46,572 bases of DNA from Longimicrobium terrae (GTDB lineage: Bacteria; Gemmatimonadota; Gemmatimonadetes; Longimicrobiales; Longimicrobiaceae). The stretch covers positions 1-46,572 of the forward strand of contig NZ_JACHIA010000031.1 of the NCBI RefSeq assembly GCF_014202995.1, in the 5' to 3' direction. Shown piece by piece: positions 1 to 8,734 of the stretch (positions are counted from its first letter, which is position 1; each line of letters begins with the position of its first letter). Below the pieces are notes generated by a model. The model had not been told where the DNA came from. It worked only from the letters and a program-made list of their open reading frames with translations, and ran no database searches. Position numbers and translations under genes: made by a program.

Positions 1-90
1 GCCACTAAGCACCGAAGTGCCCCGTTCGACTTGCATGTGTTAAGCGCGCCGCCAGCGTTCGTCCTGAGCCAGGATCAAACTCTCCATGAG
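1..90 (-). rRNA. rrs: 16S rRNA, 5' end only (partial)
   Basis: Read on the minus strand, positions 83 down to 64 match the universal bacterial 27F priming site at the start of 16S rRNA. It is followed by the usual ACGCTGGCGGC and AACACATGCAAGTCGAACG segments. The mature 5' end is placed about seven bases before the 27F site, at about 90. Only the first 90 or so nucleotides are inside the window; the rest of the operon lies to the left. The segment is clearly bacterial and compatible with Gemmatimonadota, but too short for firm placement. Confidence 0.97.
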
Positions 91-308
91 AATTCGAACA
101 GCTCCGTTGAACAGAACGCCGGACATTTTACTGTCCGTTGCTTCCGTTCGGAATTTTTGCCTTTTTTTGCCTCGTGCACCCGGCCGCCATGAAGCGGCCT
201 GCGCGGCACCGGAGAAGGTATGCTCCCGTGCGAGGCTCGAACAGACATTCCCCAAACACCCTGATTGTCAAACAGTCCAGCGCCGCGTGCTCAGTGGCTC
301 GTGGCAAG
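91..308 (-). other. rRNA operon leader region
   Basis: This is the transcribed spacer between the rRNA promoter and the 16S 5' end. It holds no gene. Two small hairpins are visible: CGGACA/TGTCCG at 120-137 and GGCCGC/GCGGCC at about 181-197. They could take part in processing or antitermination. The ORFs that cross it are coincidental. Confidence 0.6.
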
Positions 309-314
309 GCCGAA

Positions 315-343
315 AGTATAGCCCGATCCAAGCCCCCCGTCAA
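315..343 (-). promoter_or_regulatory. rRNA operon promoter (sigma70 type)
   Basis: On the minus strand TTGACG (338-343) is followed after exactly 17 bp by TATACT (315-320), a near-consensus housekeeping promoter. Transcription would start near 308, about 220 nt before the 16S 5' end. A G tract follows the -35 box. This is the best promoter in the window and fits a strong rrn promoter. Confidence 0.85.
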
Positions 344-473
344 CCCCCCGCCGCGATCTTTTTTCAAAAAGCCTGTTTTGGGCGGGCAGGGCGCCGGAAC
401 GGGCCACGCCCGCCGCGCAGGGCTGCGCGGCGGGCGTGCGGTTCACCAGGCACCATGGCTCCGGACGGATGGA

Positions 474-725
474 TCAGGCCTCTTCGCCCTCGGTCCAGTC
501 GTCGTCCTCGGCGTCCCACTCTTCGTCATCCTCGGCGTCCCAGTCTTCGTCGTCCTCGTCGTCGTCGTCCCAATCGTCGTCGTCGTCGAAGTCGTCCTCA
601 AGATCATCGCCGTCGTCGTCCCACCCTTCCTCGCCGCCCTCGCTCTCCTCCTCAAGCCGGGCGACGAACACCTCGTCCAGATCGAGATCCTCATCGACCG
701 CAGGGCGAGCCATGACAATGGGCAT
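474..725 (-). CDS. small, extremely acidic hypothetical protein
   Basis: This 83-residue protein has no family I recognise. The first 25 or so residues look like an ordinary folded or helical start; the rest is almost entirely Asp and Glu with interspersed Trp, giving a very negative charge. The GTC/CTC-rich plus strand is the shadow of these GAC/GAG codons. ATG at 725 is chosen over upstream codons because AGGAG sits seven bases before it; ATG at 713 is a weaker alternative. A TTGACA promoter candidate lies at 810-837. It lies upstream of the rRNA promoter on the same strand. Acidic tails of this kind occur in nucleic-acid mimics and in RNA polymerase delta-type proteins, but nothing here shows such a role. 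Confidence 0.7.
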   Translation of the reverse strand: MPIVMARPAVDEDLDLDEVFVARLEEESEGGEEGWDDDGDDLEDDFDDDDDWDDDDEDDEDWDAEDDEEWDAEDDDWTEGEEA

Positions 726-809
726 TCCGAGTCTCCTGTTAGGACGGTAATTCTGCCTGGGCTGCCGCCAGGCGCAGCAGCAAGATGACGACCAGCCTCG
801 TTCGGCCCG

Positions 810-837
810 AAAGTACAACGGGCGAAAAGGATGTCAA
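810..837 (-). promoter_or_regulatory. promoter candidate for the acidic protein
   Basis: Minus-strand TTGACA (832-837), 16-bp spacer, TACTTT (810-815). The -35 is perfect and the -10 is weak. Transcription from here would give a leader of about 78 nt before the start at 725. Confidence 0.45.
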
Positions 838-1399
838 GGGTTTTGCGCGCCGCCCGCCGGCCGCCACAGATGGCGCACGGAACGGCGCGTCGCCGCGGCT
901 TCGGCGTCCCCGCCCCGCCGCGTCCGCGCGCTTCGGCGGCCCCGGGTGGACGGGCGGATCGCAACACCGTTTCACGCGGAGGACGCGGGGGTGGCGGAGG
1001 GGCGCGGGGGGACGGCCGCCGGCTTCGGGATCGGCTCCCGGACAGCTGCGTGGCCGCGGGCTTCGCAAACTGCACTCACGCGGAGGTCGCGGGGGTTCGC
1101 GGAGGTCGCGGGGGAGATCGAGGGACGGGGTAAACTCCGCCCGGAGCCGGTCGGGACGCGTGGAGGGCGAGCACCGCGTGAGGGATGCGCGCCCGGAGGG
1201 CCGAGAACGCGGTTCGCGCGCGCCCCGGCCTTCCACCGGGTCCGGACCGTGGCGCGAACCGGGGGCTCGGCGCCGTTGGCAACAGCTGTATCGTTGCCTA
1301 CGGCGCGCGCAGCCCGGCCCGGAGCGCAGCGCAGGGACACGCCCAAACCGCCTTTCCAATCCGTCCAGACCCGTCTCCCCATCGTCCAGAACCGCGCAA
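838..1399. other. gene-free GC-rich spacer
   Basis: No convincing gene is visible here. All six frames show only arginine/proline-rich shadow ORFs and no ribosome-binding sites with coherent proteins. The stretch contains degenerate copies of a CGGAGGTCGCGG repeat listed separately. Confidence 0.5.
971..1117 (+). repeat. degenerate CACGCGGAGG-type repeats
   Basis: TTCACGCGGAGGACGCGGGGG at 971-991 and two tandem units with the core CGCGGAGGTCGCGGGGG at 1079-1095 and 1098-1114 resemble the cleaner CACGGAGGTCACGGAGG repeat at 3591-3634. They look like decayed members of one short repeat family. Confidence 0.5.
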
Positions 1400-1437
1400 A
1401 CGAAAGCCGCCCTCCCCGGACTTCCGGAGAGGGCGGC
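1400..1437 (-). terminator. intrinsic terminator after typA
   Basis: A nine-bp stem GCCGCCCTC (1406-1414) pairs with GAGGGCGGC (1429-1437), extended inside by CCGGA/TCCGG. On the minus strand it is followed by TTTCG and further T residues. It lies 26 bases past the typA stop. Confidence 0.7.
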
Positions 1438-1462
1438 TCGTCACATCTGAACCAGCGGCGGG

Positions 1463-3289
1463 TCAGGCCGAGGCGCGCGAAGCCTTCTTGCGGTCGCTGG
1501 CGTTCAGCAGGCGCTTGCGCAGGCGAATGCTCTTGGGCGTCACCTCGATCAGCTCGTCGTCGGCGATGTAGCCCATCGCGTCCTCGAGCGTCATCAGGCG
1601 AGGCGGCTCCAGCAGAATATTGTCGTCGCTGCCGGAGGCGCGCATGTTCGTGAGCTTCTTGCCCTTGATCACGTTCACCTCCATGTCGCCCTGGCGCGAG
1701 TTCTCGCCCACGACCATCCCCTCGTACACCGGCACGCCGGCGTCGATGAAGAAGGTGCTGCGCTCCTGCAGGTTGCCCAGCGAGAACGCCACGCTCTCAC
1801 CCGTAAGCATGCTCACCAGCACGCCGCGGCTGCGGGTGCTCAGCGTGCCCACGTACGGGCCGTATTCCATGAACTGGTGGTGCAGAATTCCCTCGCCGCG
1901 CGTGTCGGTAAGGAACTCCGAGCGGTAGCCGAACAGGCCGCGCGCCGGCATGCGGTACACCAGGCGCGTAAGCCCGCCGCCCGGGTTCTGCATCTCGCGC
2001 ATTTCGCCGCGGCGCTGCCCCAGCTTCTCGATCACCGGCCCCATCAGCTTCTCGGGGACGTCGATGGTCACTTCCTCGTACGGCTCCTGAAGCTGCCCGT
2101 CCGGACCCTTCTTGAGAATCACGCGCGGGCGCGACACGGCAAACTCGTACCCCTCGCGGCGCATCGTCTCCATCAGGATGCCCAGGTGCAGCTCGCCGCG
2201 GCCGCTCACCGTCATGGTGTCGGGCGACTCCGTCTCTTCCACCCGCAGCGCCACGTTGCTTTCCAGCTCGCGCATCAGGCGGTCGCGAACCTGGCGGCTG
2301 GTGACGTACTTGCCTTCCTTGCCGGCGAACGGCGAGTTGTTCACCATGATGTCCACCGACACGGTCGGCTCTTCCACCGCGATGCCTTCCAGCGCCTCGG
2401 GGGCGTCCGGATCGCAGGCGGTGCTGCCGATGTCCACGTCGCTCAGCCCGGCCAGCGCCACGATGTCGCCCGCCGACGCCGACTCCACCTCTTCGCGGGC
2501 CAGCCCGTCAAAGGTGAACAGCTTGCTGATGCGCATGCGCGCCGAGGCCGGAATGTCGCCCTCGTGGCCATGGCCCAGCAGCACGACGGACTCGCCCACG
2601 CGCGCCACGCCCCGCTCGATGCGCCCGATGGCCAGACGGCCCAGGTACGGCGAGTAGTCGATGGTGGACACCAGCATCTGGAACGGGCCTTCCGGCTGCC
2701 CCAGCGGCTCCGGAATGGTCGCCACGATGCTGTCGAAGAGCGGCGTCAGGTTGATGCGCTCGTCCTCGGGGTTCTGCATGGCCACGCCCTCGCGGCCCAC
2801 CGCGTACAGGAACGGGCAGTCCAGCTGGTAGTCCTTGGCCTCCAGCTCCATGAAGAGCTCGAGAACCTCGTCGTGCACGCGGTGCGGGTCGGCGTCGCCG
2901 CGATCGATCTTGTTGATGATCACGATGGGCTGCAGACCCAGCTCCAGCGCCTTGCGCGTCACGAAGCGCGTCTGGGGCATGGGGCCCTCGGCCGCGTCCA
3001 CCAGCAGGATCACGCCGTCCACCATGCGCAGAATGCGCTCGACTTCGCCGCCGAAGTCACTATGGCCCGGGGTGTCGACGATGTTGATCTTGGTGTCCTT
3101 CCAGCGGACGGACAGATTCTTGGCGAGAATGGTGATTCCGCGCTCCCGCTCCAGCGGGTTGCTGTCCATCACCCGCTCCGCCACCTGCTGGTTTTCGCGG
3201 AAGGTGCCGGCCTGGCGGAGCATGTGGTCCACCAGCGTCGTTTTTCCGTGGTCGACGTGGGCGATGATGGCGATGTTGCGAATGGACAT
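1463..3289 (-). CDS. typA: ribosome-associated translational GTPase TypA/BipA
   Basis: This 608-residue protein has the usual TypA/BipA length and architecture. It starts with an EF-G-like GTPase domain: P-loop AHVDHGKT at 10-17, DTPGH at 72-76 and NKID at 126-129. Domain II, the EF-G III/V-like domains and the BipA-specific C-terminal domain follow. The family binds the ribosome and acts in 50S assembly, low-temperature growth and stress adaptation. ATG at 3289 is preferred to an upstream in-frame ATG at 3370 because the protein then starts directly at the conserved [17 protein letters not shown] region and is preceded by GAGG. It is monocistronic, with its own terminator and a promoter candidate at 3401-3429 ahead of a structured leader. 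Confidence 0.97.
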   Translation of the reverse strand: MSIRNIAIIAHVDHGKTTLVDHMLRQAGTFRENQQVAERVMDSNPLERERGITILAKNLSVRWKDTKINIVDTPGHSDFGGEVERILRMVDGVILLVDAAEGPMPQTRFVTRKALELGLQPIVIINKIDRGDADPHRVHDEVLELFMELEAKDYQLDCPFLYAVGREGVAMQNPEDERINLTPLFDSIVATIPEPLGQPEGPFQMLVSTIDYSPYLGRLAIGRIERGVARVGESVVLLGHGHEGDIPASARMRISKLFTFDGLAREEVESASAGDIVALAGLSDVDIGSTACDPDAPEALEGIAVEEPTVSVDIMVNNSPFAGKEGKYVTSRQVRDRLMRELESNVALRVEETESPDTMTVSGRGELHLGILMETMRREGYEFAVSRPRVILKKGPDGQLQEPYEEVTIDVPEKLMGPVIEKLGQRRGEMREMQNPGGGLTRLVYRMPARGLFGYRSEFLTDTRGEGILHHQFMEYGPYVGTLSTRSRGVLVSMLTGESVAFSLGNLQERSTFFIDAGVPVYEGMVVGENSRQGDMEVNVIKGKKLTNMRASGSDDNILLEPPRLMTLEDAMGYIADDELIEVTPKSIRLRKRLLNASDRKKASRASA

Positions 3290-3340
3290 GAATCCTCTAT
3301 CTCTGCGGCCCGTCCGGGCTCGGAAGCGATGCTCGGCGCC

Positions 3341-3381
3341 GTTCCCAAAAGGAACACGGGCGCCTCGCATCGAGGTGCCCG
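3341..3381 (-). other. two hairpins in the typA 5' leader
   Basis: GTTCC/GGAAC (3341-3355, loop CAAAA) is directly followed by an 11-position inverted repeat with one mismatch, CGGGCGCCTCG / CGAGGTGCCCG (3357-3381, loop CAT). Both lie between the promoter candidate and the typA start, so the mRNA leader is structured. No known riboswitch is recognised. Confidence 0.45.
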
Positions 3382-3400
3382 CGCTGGGAAACAGCCGTGT

Positions 3401-3429
3401 AAAATAATGGAATGCGGGGGTTTAGTCCA
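3401..3429 (-). promoter_or_regulatory. promoter candidate for typA
   Basis: Minus-strand TGGACT (3424-3429), 17-bp spacer, TATTTT (3401-3406), four of six matches in each box, in an AT-richer patch. The leader would be about 105 nt. Confidence 0.4.
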
Positions 3430-3590
3430 CCCCTGGCGGGTTCTGTTACCTGAGCGGCCCGGCGTGCCCGGACCAATGGACTCCCACATTCCGCATCGCG
3501 CTCTCAGCCACGCGCTCCGATCTGGCGGATTTGCTGAACTTTGCTGGATGGAACGGGGCGTTCGTGAACGGTTCCTGCGTTGAACTGCCG

Positions 3591-3634
3591 TTTCACACGG
3601 AGGTCACGGAGGATGCACGGAGGTCACGGAGGAG
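3591..3634 (+). repeat. tandem CACGGAGGTCACGGAGG repeat
   Basis: The unit CACGGAGGTCACGGAGG occurs twice in tandem (first copy with ACACGG) separated by ATG. Degenerate relatives are at 971-1117. It lies in a gene-free gap between typA and the Cys-rich peptide gene. Confidence 0.65.
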
Positions 3635-3711
3635 CAACGGCGCGGCCGCCGGACCCGGCACTCGACGGACGGCCTCCACCCGCGGCGGTGGTGGGATGAG
3701 CAACGAAGGAC

Positions 3712-3734
3712 GGGTGGGCCTGGGAGCCCACCCG
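3712..3734 (-). terminator. terminator-like hairpin after the Cys-rich peptide gene
   Basis: GGGTGGGC (3712-3719) pairs perfectly with GCCCACCC (3726-3733) around a six-base loop. On the minus strand it is followed only by a loose T-containing tract, so termination is plausible rather than certain. Confidence 0.45.
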
Positions 3735-3796
3735 CCCTTCCCGCGCCTCGCGTCCCATCTCCTCACGCGAGGTTGGAGGAACGCGGAGTCCGTGGA

Positions 3797-4111
3797 TCAG
3801 CAGATGCCGTCGTAGAACGGCCGCGTGCCAACCCAATAGCAGGTCTCGGCGCAGGTTGCCCCCTGCGTCTCCTCCGCGGCCGGGCAGCCCCCGGCACCGG
3901 GACAGGTGTTGTAGCAGGTGTCCGGGCAGCTTCCGTAGCACGTGTTCGCCCACGTCCCGCAGTCGCAGCCGGCCAGGCCGCCCCCGGTCGCCGTGTTGGT
4001 TCCTCCCTGCCCCAGTACCGTCCCGCGCCGGGACGGGGGCTGGGTCGCCGGATCGAACGACTCCACCTGCAGGTCCTGAAAGTCGAGGCGGAGCTTGCGC
4101 TGGTTTGGCAT
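3797..4111 (-). CDS. Cys-rich leader peptide, putative RiPP precursor
   Basis: This 104-residue peptide has two parts. Residues 6-35 form a leader-like segment: KLRLDFQDLQVESF, then a Pro/Arg stretch ending in GTVLGQ. Residues 36-104 are a Gly/Thr/Cys-rich core with ten Cys, five of them in Thr-Cys pairs, ending in Cys. A second gene at 35191-35457 has the same leader pattern with a different core. The LxLxxLxVxSF leader recalls pinensin-type class I lanthipeptide leaders of Bacteroidota, so a ribosomally made, modified peptide is the best guess. No lanthionine synthetase, protease or transporter lies nearby. A small metal-binding protein is the main alternative. ATG at 4111 has a purine-rich GGGAG upstream, and the ORF continuing above it lacks leader features. 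It stands alone, divergent from the DJ-1/MarR operon. Confidence 0.75.
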   Translation of the reverse strand: MPNQRKLRLDFQDLQVESFDPATQPPSRRGTVLGQGGTNTATGGGLAGCDCGTWANTCYGSCPDTCYNTCPGAGGCPAAEETQGATCAETCYWVGTRPFYDGIC

Positions 4112-4238
4112 AGGACTCTCTCCCGGAAAAGAGGATGGAAGTGATCGCACCTGGAAAGACTGCGATCCATCGCAATGTGGCGGAATATAAACGCTCTCGT
4201 CGGTGCATCTCTGACAAGAACGGCGGCGGCGGCGACGA

Positions 4239-4292
4239 TTGACAGCCTGCTGTCGTACTCTTAGCTTCGAGGGATGACAGCATTCTGTCATC
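4239..4292 (+). promoter_or_regulatory. DJ-1/MarR operon promoter with two operator palindromes
   Basis: TTGACA (4239-4244), 17-bp spacer, TAGCTT (4262-4267). Two copies of the inverted repeat TGACAG-N4-CTGTC(A/G) are present: one at 4240-4255 overlapping the -35 box, and a longer perfect one, GATGACAG-CATT-CTGTCATC, at 4273-4292 just after the start point. Their centres are 35 bp apart. The layout fits repression by the MarR protein encoded in the operon. Confidence 0.7.
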
Positions 4293-4321
4293 GTTCCTGC
4301 TCATCATCTCCGGGAGGTCCC

Positions 4322-4957
4322 ATGGAAGCGCAGACGGTGCATCTGTTCGTCCTCGACACCATGTCCGACTGGGAGCCGGGGTACGCCATCGCCGGCATCA
4401 ACCAGCCAGTCTACCAGCGGAATCCCGGGCGGTACGTGGTCAGGACGGTGGGGCCCACGCGCGATCCCGTCCGCACCATGGGCGGCATCACCATCCTTCC
4501 CGACGTCGCGCTGGATGAACTGCGGGCGGAGGACAGCGCCATGCTCATCCTTCCCGGCGCGGCCAGCTGGGACGAGGGCGCGCACGCGGATGCCGTAGAC
4601 AAGGCGCGGGAGTTTCTGGCCGCGGGCGTCCCCGTCGCCGCCATCTGCGGCGCGACCGGAGCACTGGCCCGCGCGGGGATGCTGAATGACCGGCCGCACA
4701 CCAGCAACGCTGTGGAATATCTGAACTGGCAGGACGGGTACACGGGCGCGGAGCACTACGCCGGCTCCCCCGCCCTGCGCGACGGCGACCTCATCACCGC
4801 CAGCGGCACCGCACCCGTCGACTTCGCGCGCGCCATCTTTGAGCGGCTGGAACTGTACGCCCCCGAGGCGCTGGACGCGTGGTACGCGCTGTACAAGCAC
4901 AACGATCCCGCCGGCTTCTACAAGCTCGTCGAACTGGAGCAGGCGGCGTCGGCGTGA
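4322..4957 (+). CDS. DJ-1/PfpI family protein (type 1 glutamine amidotransferase-like)
   Basis: This 211-residue protein has the DJ-1/PfpI fold. Glu18 lies in the SDWEP segment, and the nucleophile elbow AAICGATGAL carries the reactive Cys109. Members include proteases, chaperones, glyoxalases and isonitrile hydratases; this sequence is closest in pattern to YdeA/PfpI-like cytosolic proteins that respond to stress. The exact substrate cannot be read from sequence. GGGAGG stands four bases before ATG 4322, which decides the start against an upstream in-frame codon at 4274. The stop overlaps the GTG start of the MarR gene (GTGA), so the two are translated together. The promoter has two operator palindromes, suggesting induction by a ligand of that regulator. 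Confidence 0.9.
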   Translation: MEAQTVHLFVLDTMSDWEPGYAIAGINQPVYQRNPGRYVVRTVGPTRDPVRTMGGITILPDVALDELRAEDSAMLILPGAASWDEGAHADAVDKAREFLAAGVPVAAICGATGALARAGMLNDRPHTSNAVEYLNWQDGYTGAEHYAGSPALRDGDLITASGTAPVDFARAIFERLELYAPEALDAWYALYKHNDPAGFYKLVELEQAASA

Positions 4958-5436
4958 GCGCATCCGGGGACCGGCGTCCCCCCGGGCGCTCGCCGGAGCA
5001 GGAGGCGCTCACGGACCTGGTGATGCGCACGTTCCGGCTCAACGGGCTGTTTCTGGAGGTGGCGGAGCACATGGCGCGGCCGGCGGGGCTGACGGCGGCG
5101 CGATGGCAGGTGCTGGGCGCCGTGCTGCGCGAACCGCTCACCGTGTCCGGCGCGGCGCGGGCCATGGGACTCACGCGGCAGAGCGTGCAGCGGCTGGCCG
5201 ACGTGCTGGTGGCGGACGGGATGGCGGAGTTCATCGACAATCCGCGCCACCGCCGTGCCCGGCTTCTGCGCCCCACCGCGGCGGGGTGGGACGCCATCGC
5301 CGTCATCCGCCCGCTGCAGCACGCGTGGGCGGCGCACGTGACGCGCGGGATGGGGGAGGATGACCTGCGGGGCGCGGTGGAAGTGATGGACCGGCTGGCC
5401 GCCCGGCTGGACGACGATCCCTGGCGTCCCGCGTGA
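4954..5436 (+). CDS. MarR family transcriptional regulator
   Basis: This 160-residue winged-helix regulator starts with GTG at 4954 inside the stop of the preceding gene (GTGA), a sign of translational coupling. The winged helix runs over about residues 45-120, with the recognition helix in the [17 protein letters not shown] region and a wing of [10 protein letters not shown]. Flanking helices form the dimer interface. MarR proteins bind palindromic operators as dimers and are released by phenolic or oxidising ligands. Here the likely targets are the two GACAG-N4-CTGTC palindromes at 4240-4292 in the operon's own promoter. The regulated product would be the DJ-1/PfpI protein. Confidence 0.92.
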   Translation: MSASGDRRPPGRSPEQEALTDLVMRTFRLNGLFLEVAEHMARPAGLTAARWQVLGAVLREPLTVSGAARAMGLTRQSVQRLADVLVADGMAEFIDNPRHRRARLLRPTAAGWDAIAVIRPLQHAWAAHVTRGMGEDDLRGAVEVMDRLAARLDDDPWRPA

Positions 5437-5536
5437 CGGCGCAAAAAGACGGGGCCGCACACCTCGCGCGCGGGCACGGAATGCCGCAGATTCCCCCGCG
5501 ACGTTCACGACTCTTCACCACCTGACGCGAGAAACC

Positions 5537-7243
5537 ATGCCGGAACGCGATCCGAACGCCAGCGATGACACCCGCCAGGCGGGGGAAGACCGCACTCTGA
5601 CCACCCGACAGGGTCACCCCGTCGCCAACAACCAGTCCCAGCGCACCGTCGGCAGCCGCGGCCCGGCCACGCTGGAGAACTACCACTTTCTCGAAAAGAT
5701 CAGCCACTTTGACCGTGAGCGCATCCCCGAGCGGGTGGTGCACGCGCGCGGCTTCGTGTGCTACGGCGAGTTCGAGGCGAGCGGCAAGATCGGCGACGAG
5801 CCGGCGTCCACCTACACGCGCGCCAAGCTGTTCGCCACCGAAGGCAAGAAGACGCCGCTGGCCATCCGCTTCAGCACCGTCATCGGCGGGCGCGACTCGT
5901 CGGAGACGGCGCGCGACCCCCGCGGCTTCGCGGTCAAGTTCTACACGGAAGACGGAAACTGGGACCTGGTGGGGAACAACCTGGCCGTGTTCTTCATCCG
6001 CGACGCGGTCAAGTTTCCGGACGTGATCCACTCGCTCAAGCCGGACCCGGTCACCTTTCGCCAGGAGCCGAACCGCATCTTCGACTTCATGAGCCAGACG
6101 CCGGAATCCATGCACATGCTGACGCACCTGTTCAGCCCGCGCGGAATTCCGGCCAGCTACCGGCACATGGAGGGCTTTGGCGTAAACACCTACAAGATGG
6201 TGAACGCCGAGGGCGGCACGGTGCTGGTGAAGTACCACTTCCACCCGCGCTGCGGGCTGGCCAGCCTGACGGCGGCCGAAGCGGGCAAGGTGCAGGGGCA
6301 GGACCTGGGCTCGGCGTCCCGCGACCTGTTTGAAGCCATCGAGCGCGGCGAGTACCCGCAGTGGGACATGTTCGTGCAGATCATGGATGACCACGAGCAT
6401 CCCGAGCTGGACTGGGATCCGCTGGATGACACCAAGATCTGGCCGGAGAACGATTTTCCGCTGCGCCATGTGGGGGTGATGACGCTGAACCGCAACGTCA
6501 GTGACTTCCACAACGAGAACGAGCAGATCGCCATGGGCACCGGCGTGCTGGTGGACGGGCTCGATTTCTCGGACGACAAGATGCTGGTGGGCCGCACCTT
6601 CTCGTATTCCGACACGCAGCGGTACCGCGTGGGCTCCAACTACCTGCAGCTGCCGGTCAACTCGCCCAAGGGCGTGGACGGGCGCGTGCACACCAACCAG
6701 CGCGGCGGGCAGATGTCGTACGGCGTGGACCTGGCGCCGGGGCAGAACCCGCACGTCAACTACGAGCCGTCCATCCATGGCGGGCTGCGCGAAGCGGAGC
6801 GCAAGCCCAACCACGCGCCGGAGATCCACGGCCACCTGACGCAGAGCGTGCTGGAGCGCCGCAACGACTACGTGCAGGCGCGCGGCCGCTACAACACCAT
6901 GATGGACTGGGAGCGCGACGACCTGGTGCAGAACCTGGGCGACCTGCTGGGCCAGTGCGAGCGCGACGTGCAGGAGCGCATGGTGTGGCACCTGCTGCTC
7001 GTGCACGACGACTACGGCACGCGCGTGGGCCAGGCCATCGGCGTGTCGGCGAACGACGTGAAGCACCTGCAGCCGCTGGCGGGCCAGGTGCTGACGGACG
7101 AGGACCAGGCGCGCCTCGCCAAGCTGGGCGCCAACGGCGACGTCATCGACCCCACCGTCTGGGGCACGTGGACCAGCTCGGTGACCAACTACCAGGCGAG
7201 CGCGGAAGAAGTGCTCGGCGGGATGAAGAACCCCATCAAGTAA
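5537..7243 (+). CDS. katA: monofunctional haem catalase
   Basis: This 568-residue protein breaks hydrogen peroxide into water and oxygen in the cytoplasm. The full catalase domain is present: catalytic His69 in RVVHARG, distal Asn147 in DLVGNN, and the proximal haem ligand Tyr357 in [12 protein letters not shown]. The length exceeds small-subunit catalases of about 480-500 residues by a C-terminal extension, but it lacks the amidotransferase-like domain of the large-subunit clade. The ribosome-binding site before ATG 5537 is weak (GAGAAACC). It lies 100 bases after the MarR gene and ends in a strong terminator. No OxyR- or Fur-type site is visible in the short upstream gap. The DJ-1, MarR and catalase genes together look like an oxidative-stress cluster. 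Confidence 0.97.
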   Translation: MPERDPNASDDTRQAGEDRTLTTRQGHPVANNQSQRTVGSRGPATLENYHFLEKISHFDRERIPERVVHARGFVCYGEFEASGKIGDEPASTYTRAKLFATEGKKTPLAIRFSTVIGGRDSSETARDPRGFAVKFYTEDGNWDLVGNNLAVFFIRDAVKFPDVIHSLKPDPVTFRQEPNRIFDFMSQTPESMHMLTHLFSPRGIPASYRHMEGFGVNTYKMVNAEGGTVLVKYHFHPRCGLASLTAAEAGKVQGQDLGSASRDLFEAIERGEYPQWDMFVQIMDDHEHPELDWDPLDDTKIWPENDFPLRHVGVMTLNRNVSDFHNENEQIAMGTGVLVDGLDFSDDKMLVGRTFSYSDTQRYRVGSNYLQLPVNSPKGVDGRVHTNQRGGQMSYGVDLAPGQNPHVNYEPSIHGGLREAERKPNHAPEIHGHLTQSVLERRNDYVQARGRYNTMMDWERDDLVQNLGDLLGQCERDVQERMVWHLLLVHDDYGTRVGQAIGVSANDVKHLQPLAGQVLTDEDQARLAKLGANGDVIDPTVWGTWTSSVTNYQASAEEVLGGMKNPIK

Positions 7244-7291
7244 GCACGCCTCTGGGGGTTCACGTCCCCGGTGCTGGCTGATGGATGATGA

Positions 7292-7340
7292 GCGGTGCCG
7301 CGCACCCGTCCCCGGACGGCGTGCGCGGCACCGCTTTTTT
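7292..7340 (+). terminator. strong intrinsic terminator after catalase
   Basis: A 14-bp perfect stem (7292-7305 with 7321-7334), continued inside by CCGTCC/GGACGG, is followed by six T residues. Confidence 0.95.
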
Positions 7341-7455
7341 CGTTCGATGACGGGCGATGCGTTCGCTCGATGGCGGGGCGAGGGATGAACGCGGACGGGC
7401 ATGGCGTGTATCCGGGGCACGCGAATGATTGACGTCCCCGACGACCGCCGCCCTG

Positions 7456-8334
7456 ATGACCGAACTGGCCGCCGCCCCGGAAGCCGAAGCGCTGGAGCAA
7501 CTTGTGGATCTGCTGCACGGCCGCCGCGTGGTGGTGCTGGCGGGGGCCGGGTGCAGCACGGAGTCGGGGATTCCGGACTACCGCAGCCCGGAAGCGCTGC
7601 TCAAGCCGCGTGCGCCCATTCAGTACCGCGACTTCGTGGGGAACGATGCGTCGCGCGTGCGCTACTGGGCGCGCAGCGCCATCGGCTGGCCGCGCTTCTC
7701 GTCCGCGCGGCCCAACGCGGGGCACCACGCGCTCGCCGCACTGGAGGCGGGCGGCGCCATCCAGGGCATCATCACGCAGAACGTGGACGGGCTGCACCAC
7801 GCCGCGGGCTCCGCACGCGTGGTGGAACTGCACGGCTCGCTTGCCGCCGTGCGCTGTCTGGCGTGCGGCGAAGTGGAGACGCGCGACGCGTTTCAGGCGC
7901 GGCTGCTGGGCGCGAACGAGGAATGGGCGGAGCGCATCTATCGAGGAACGGTGGCGGGAGAGGTGCAGTCCGCGCCGGACGGCGACGCGGAACTGCCGTC
8001 GTGGGCGGCGGAGGCGTTTCAGGTGCCCGCCTGCCGCGCGTGCGGCGGCATGCTGAAGCCTGACGTCGTCTTCTTTGGCGAGAACGTGCCGGCGGCGTGG
8101 GTGGAGGACGCGTGGCGGCTGTTCGGCGAGGGCGAGGTGCTGCTCGTTGCCGGTTCGTCGCTCACCGTGTACTCCGGGCGGAGGTTCATCTACCGCGCGC
8201 AGCAGGACGGCGTGCCCATCGCCGTCATCAACGTGGGCCCGACGCGCGCGGACGAGTGCGCGGCGGTCAAGGTGGAAGGCCGGCTGGGCACCGTGCTCCC
8301 GCACCTTGCCTCCGTGCTCACCGTTCCGCGCTGA
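7456..8334 (+). CDS. SIR2 family NAD-dependent protein deacylase (class II-like)
   Basis: This sirtuin of about 292 residues removes acyl groups from protein lysines using NAD. Motifs in order: NAD-binding [14 protein letters not shown] at 30-43, TQNVDGLH at 107-114, catalytic His126 in ELHGS, a zinc site of Cys134/137 and Cys193/196, then KPDVVFFGE and GSSLTVYS. The [10 protein letters not shown] form is typical of the SIRT4-like class II group. The start is uncertain: ATG 7456 is taken, but TTG 7429 is in frame and neither has a clear Shine-Dalgarno site. A stop codon directly precedes 7429, so nothing longer is possible. Strong terminators on both sides make it monocistronic. It could be a lipoamidase or ADP-ribosyltransferase, as some class II members are. 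Confidence 0.93.
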   Translation: MTELAAAPEAEALEQLVDLLHGRRVVVLAGAGCSTESGIPDYRSPEALLKPRAPIQYRDFVGNDASRVRYWARSAIGWPRFSSARPNAGHHALAALEAGGAIQGIITQNVDGLHHAAGSARVVELHGSLAAVRCLACGEVETRDAFQARLLGANEEWAERIYRGTVAGEVQSAPDGDAELPSWAAEAFQVPACRACGGMLKPDVVFFGENVPAAWVEDAWRLFGEGEVLLVAGSSLTVYSGRRFIYRAQQDGVPIAVINVGPTRADECAAVKVEGRLGTVLPHLASVLTVPR

Positions 8335-8352
8335 CGCCACCAGGCGGATGAC

Positions 8353-8394
8353 AAAAGGCCGTGCCTCTCTCGCGAGGCACGGCCTTTTCGTTTT
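8353..8394 (+). terminator. bidirectional intrinsic terminator after the sirtuin gene
   Basis: A 15-bp perfect stem, AAAAGGCCGTGCCTC (8353-8367) with its complement (8374-8388), is followed by CGTTTT. The A and T flanks allow function on both strands. Confidence 0.92.
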
Positions 8395-8469
8395 GGACCC
8401 CTCCGCCGTCCCGGGAGCAGACCCCCTGCCCGCGGGCGATGGGTGCCGGTGCGGTGGCGGGCTTCAGGG

Positions 8470-8534
8470 CGGCCCCCACCCGGGCCGGCACCACCGGCCC
8501 ACCCTCCCCCAAAAAAGACTGGGGGAGGGTTGGG
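8470..8534 (+). repeat. dispersed two-hairpin repeat, family A, copy 1
   Basis: The unit carries hairpin GGGCCGG-CACCA-CCGGCCC followed by ACCCTCCCCC, an AAAAAAGACT loop and GGGGGAGGGT. Near-identical copies are at 16684-16748, 30880-30945 (inverted) and 42446-42512, with a diverged copy at 39231-39272. All are intergenic. The surrounding stretch 8395-8734 holds no gene. Confidence 0.9.
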
Positions 8535-8734
8535 AGGGCGGAGGGTTCGGTGCATTTCGGGAGATGCCGGGAGCGGGCGAATTTAGTGCTTCCCCAGCGG
8601 CGAATCATTCGTTCGCGGGCCCTCGGACGCCATTCTCCGAGTCGGCACGCAGGTAGCGGCCGGCAGTCCGCGCAGGCGGACTTTGCGCCGTTGTTGCCGC
8701 GACTTCAGTCGCCCCTGCACGGCGCGGCGCGTCG

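Noticed and set aside
249-276. Second promoter in the rRNA leader (TTGACA near 265-270 on the minus strand)
   Set aside because: The -35 is perfect, but the best -10 at proper spacing (ATGTCT) is poor. The promoter at 315-343 is far better, so a P2 promoter is possible but not supported.
436-750. Ser-rich plus-strand frame
   Set aside because: It is the antisense of the acidic protein's GAC/GAG codons; the minus-strand gene has the ribosome-binding site and promoter.
4190-4225. Promoter of the first Cys-rich peptide (TTGTCA with TTTATA on the minus strand)
   Set aside because: The spacing is about 20 bp and no better -35 is available; it would need an activator, so it was not listed as a promoter.
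7429-7455. TTG start of the sirtuin gene
   Set aside because: TTG is rare and has no Shine-Dalgarno site; ATG 7456 still leaves the whole NAD-binding domain. It cannot be excluded.
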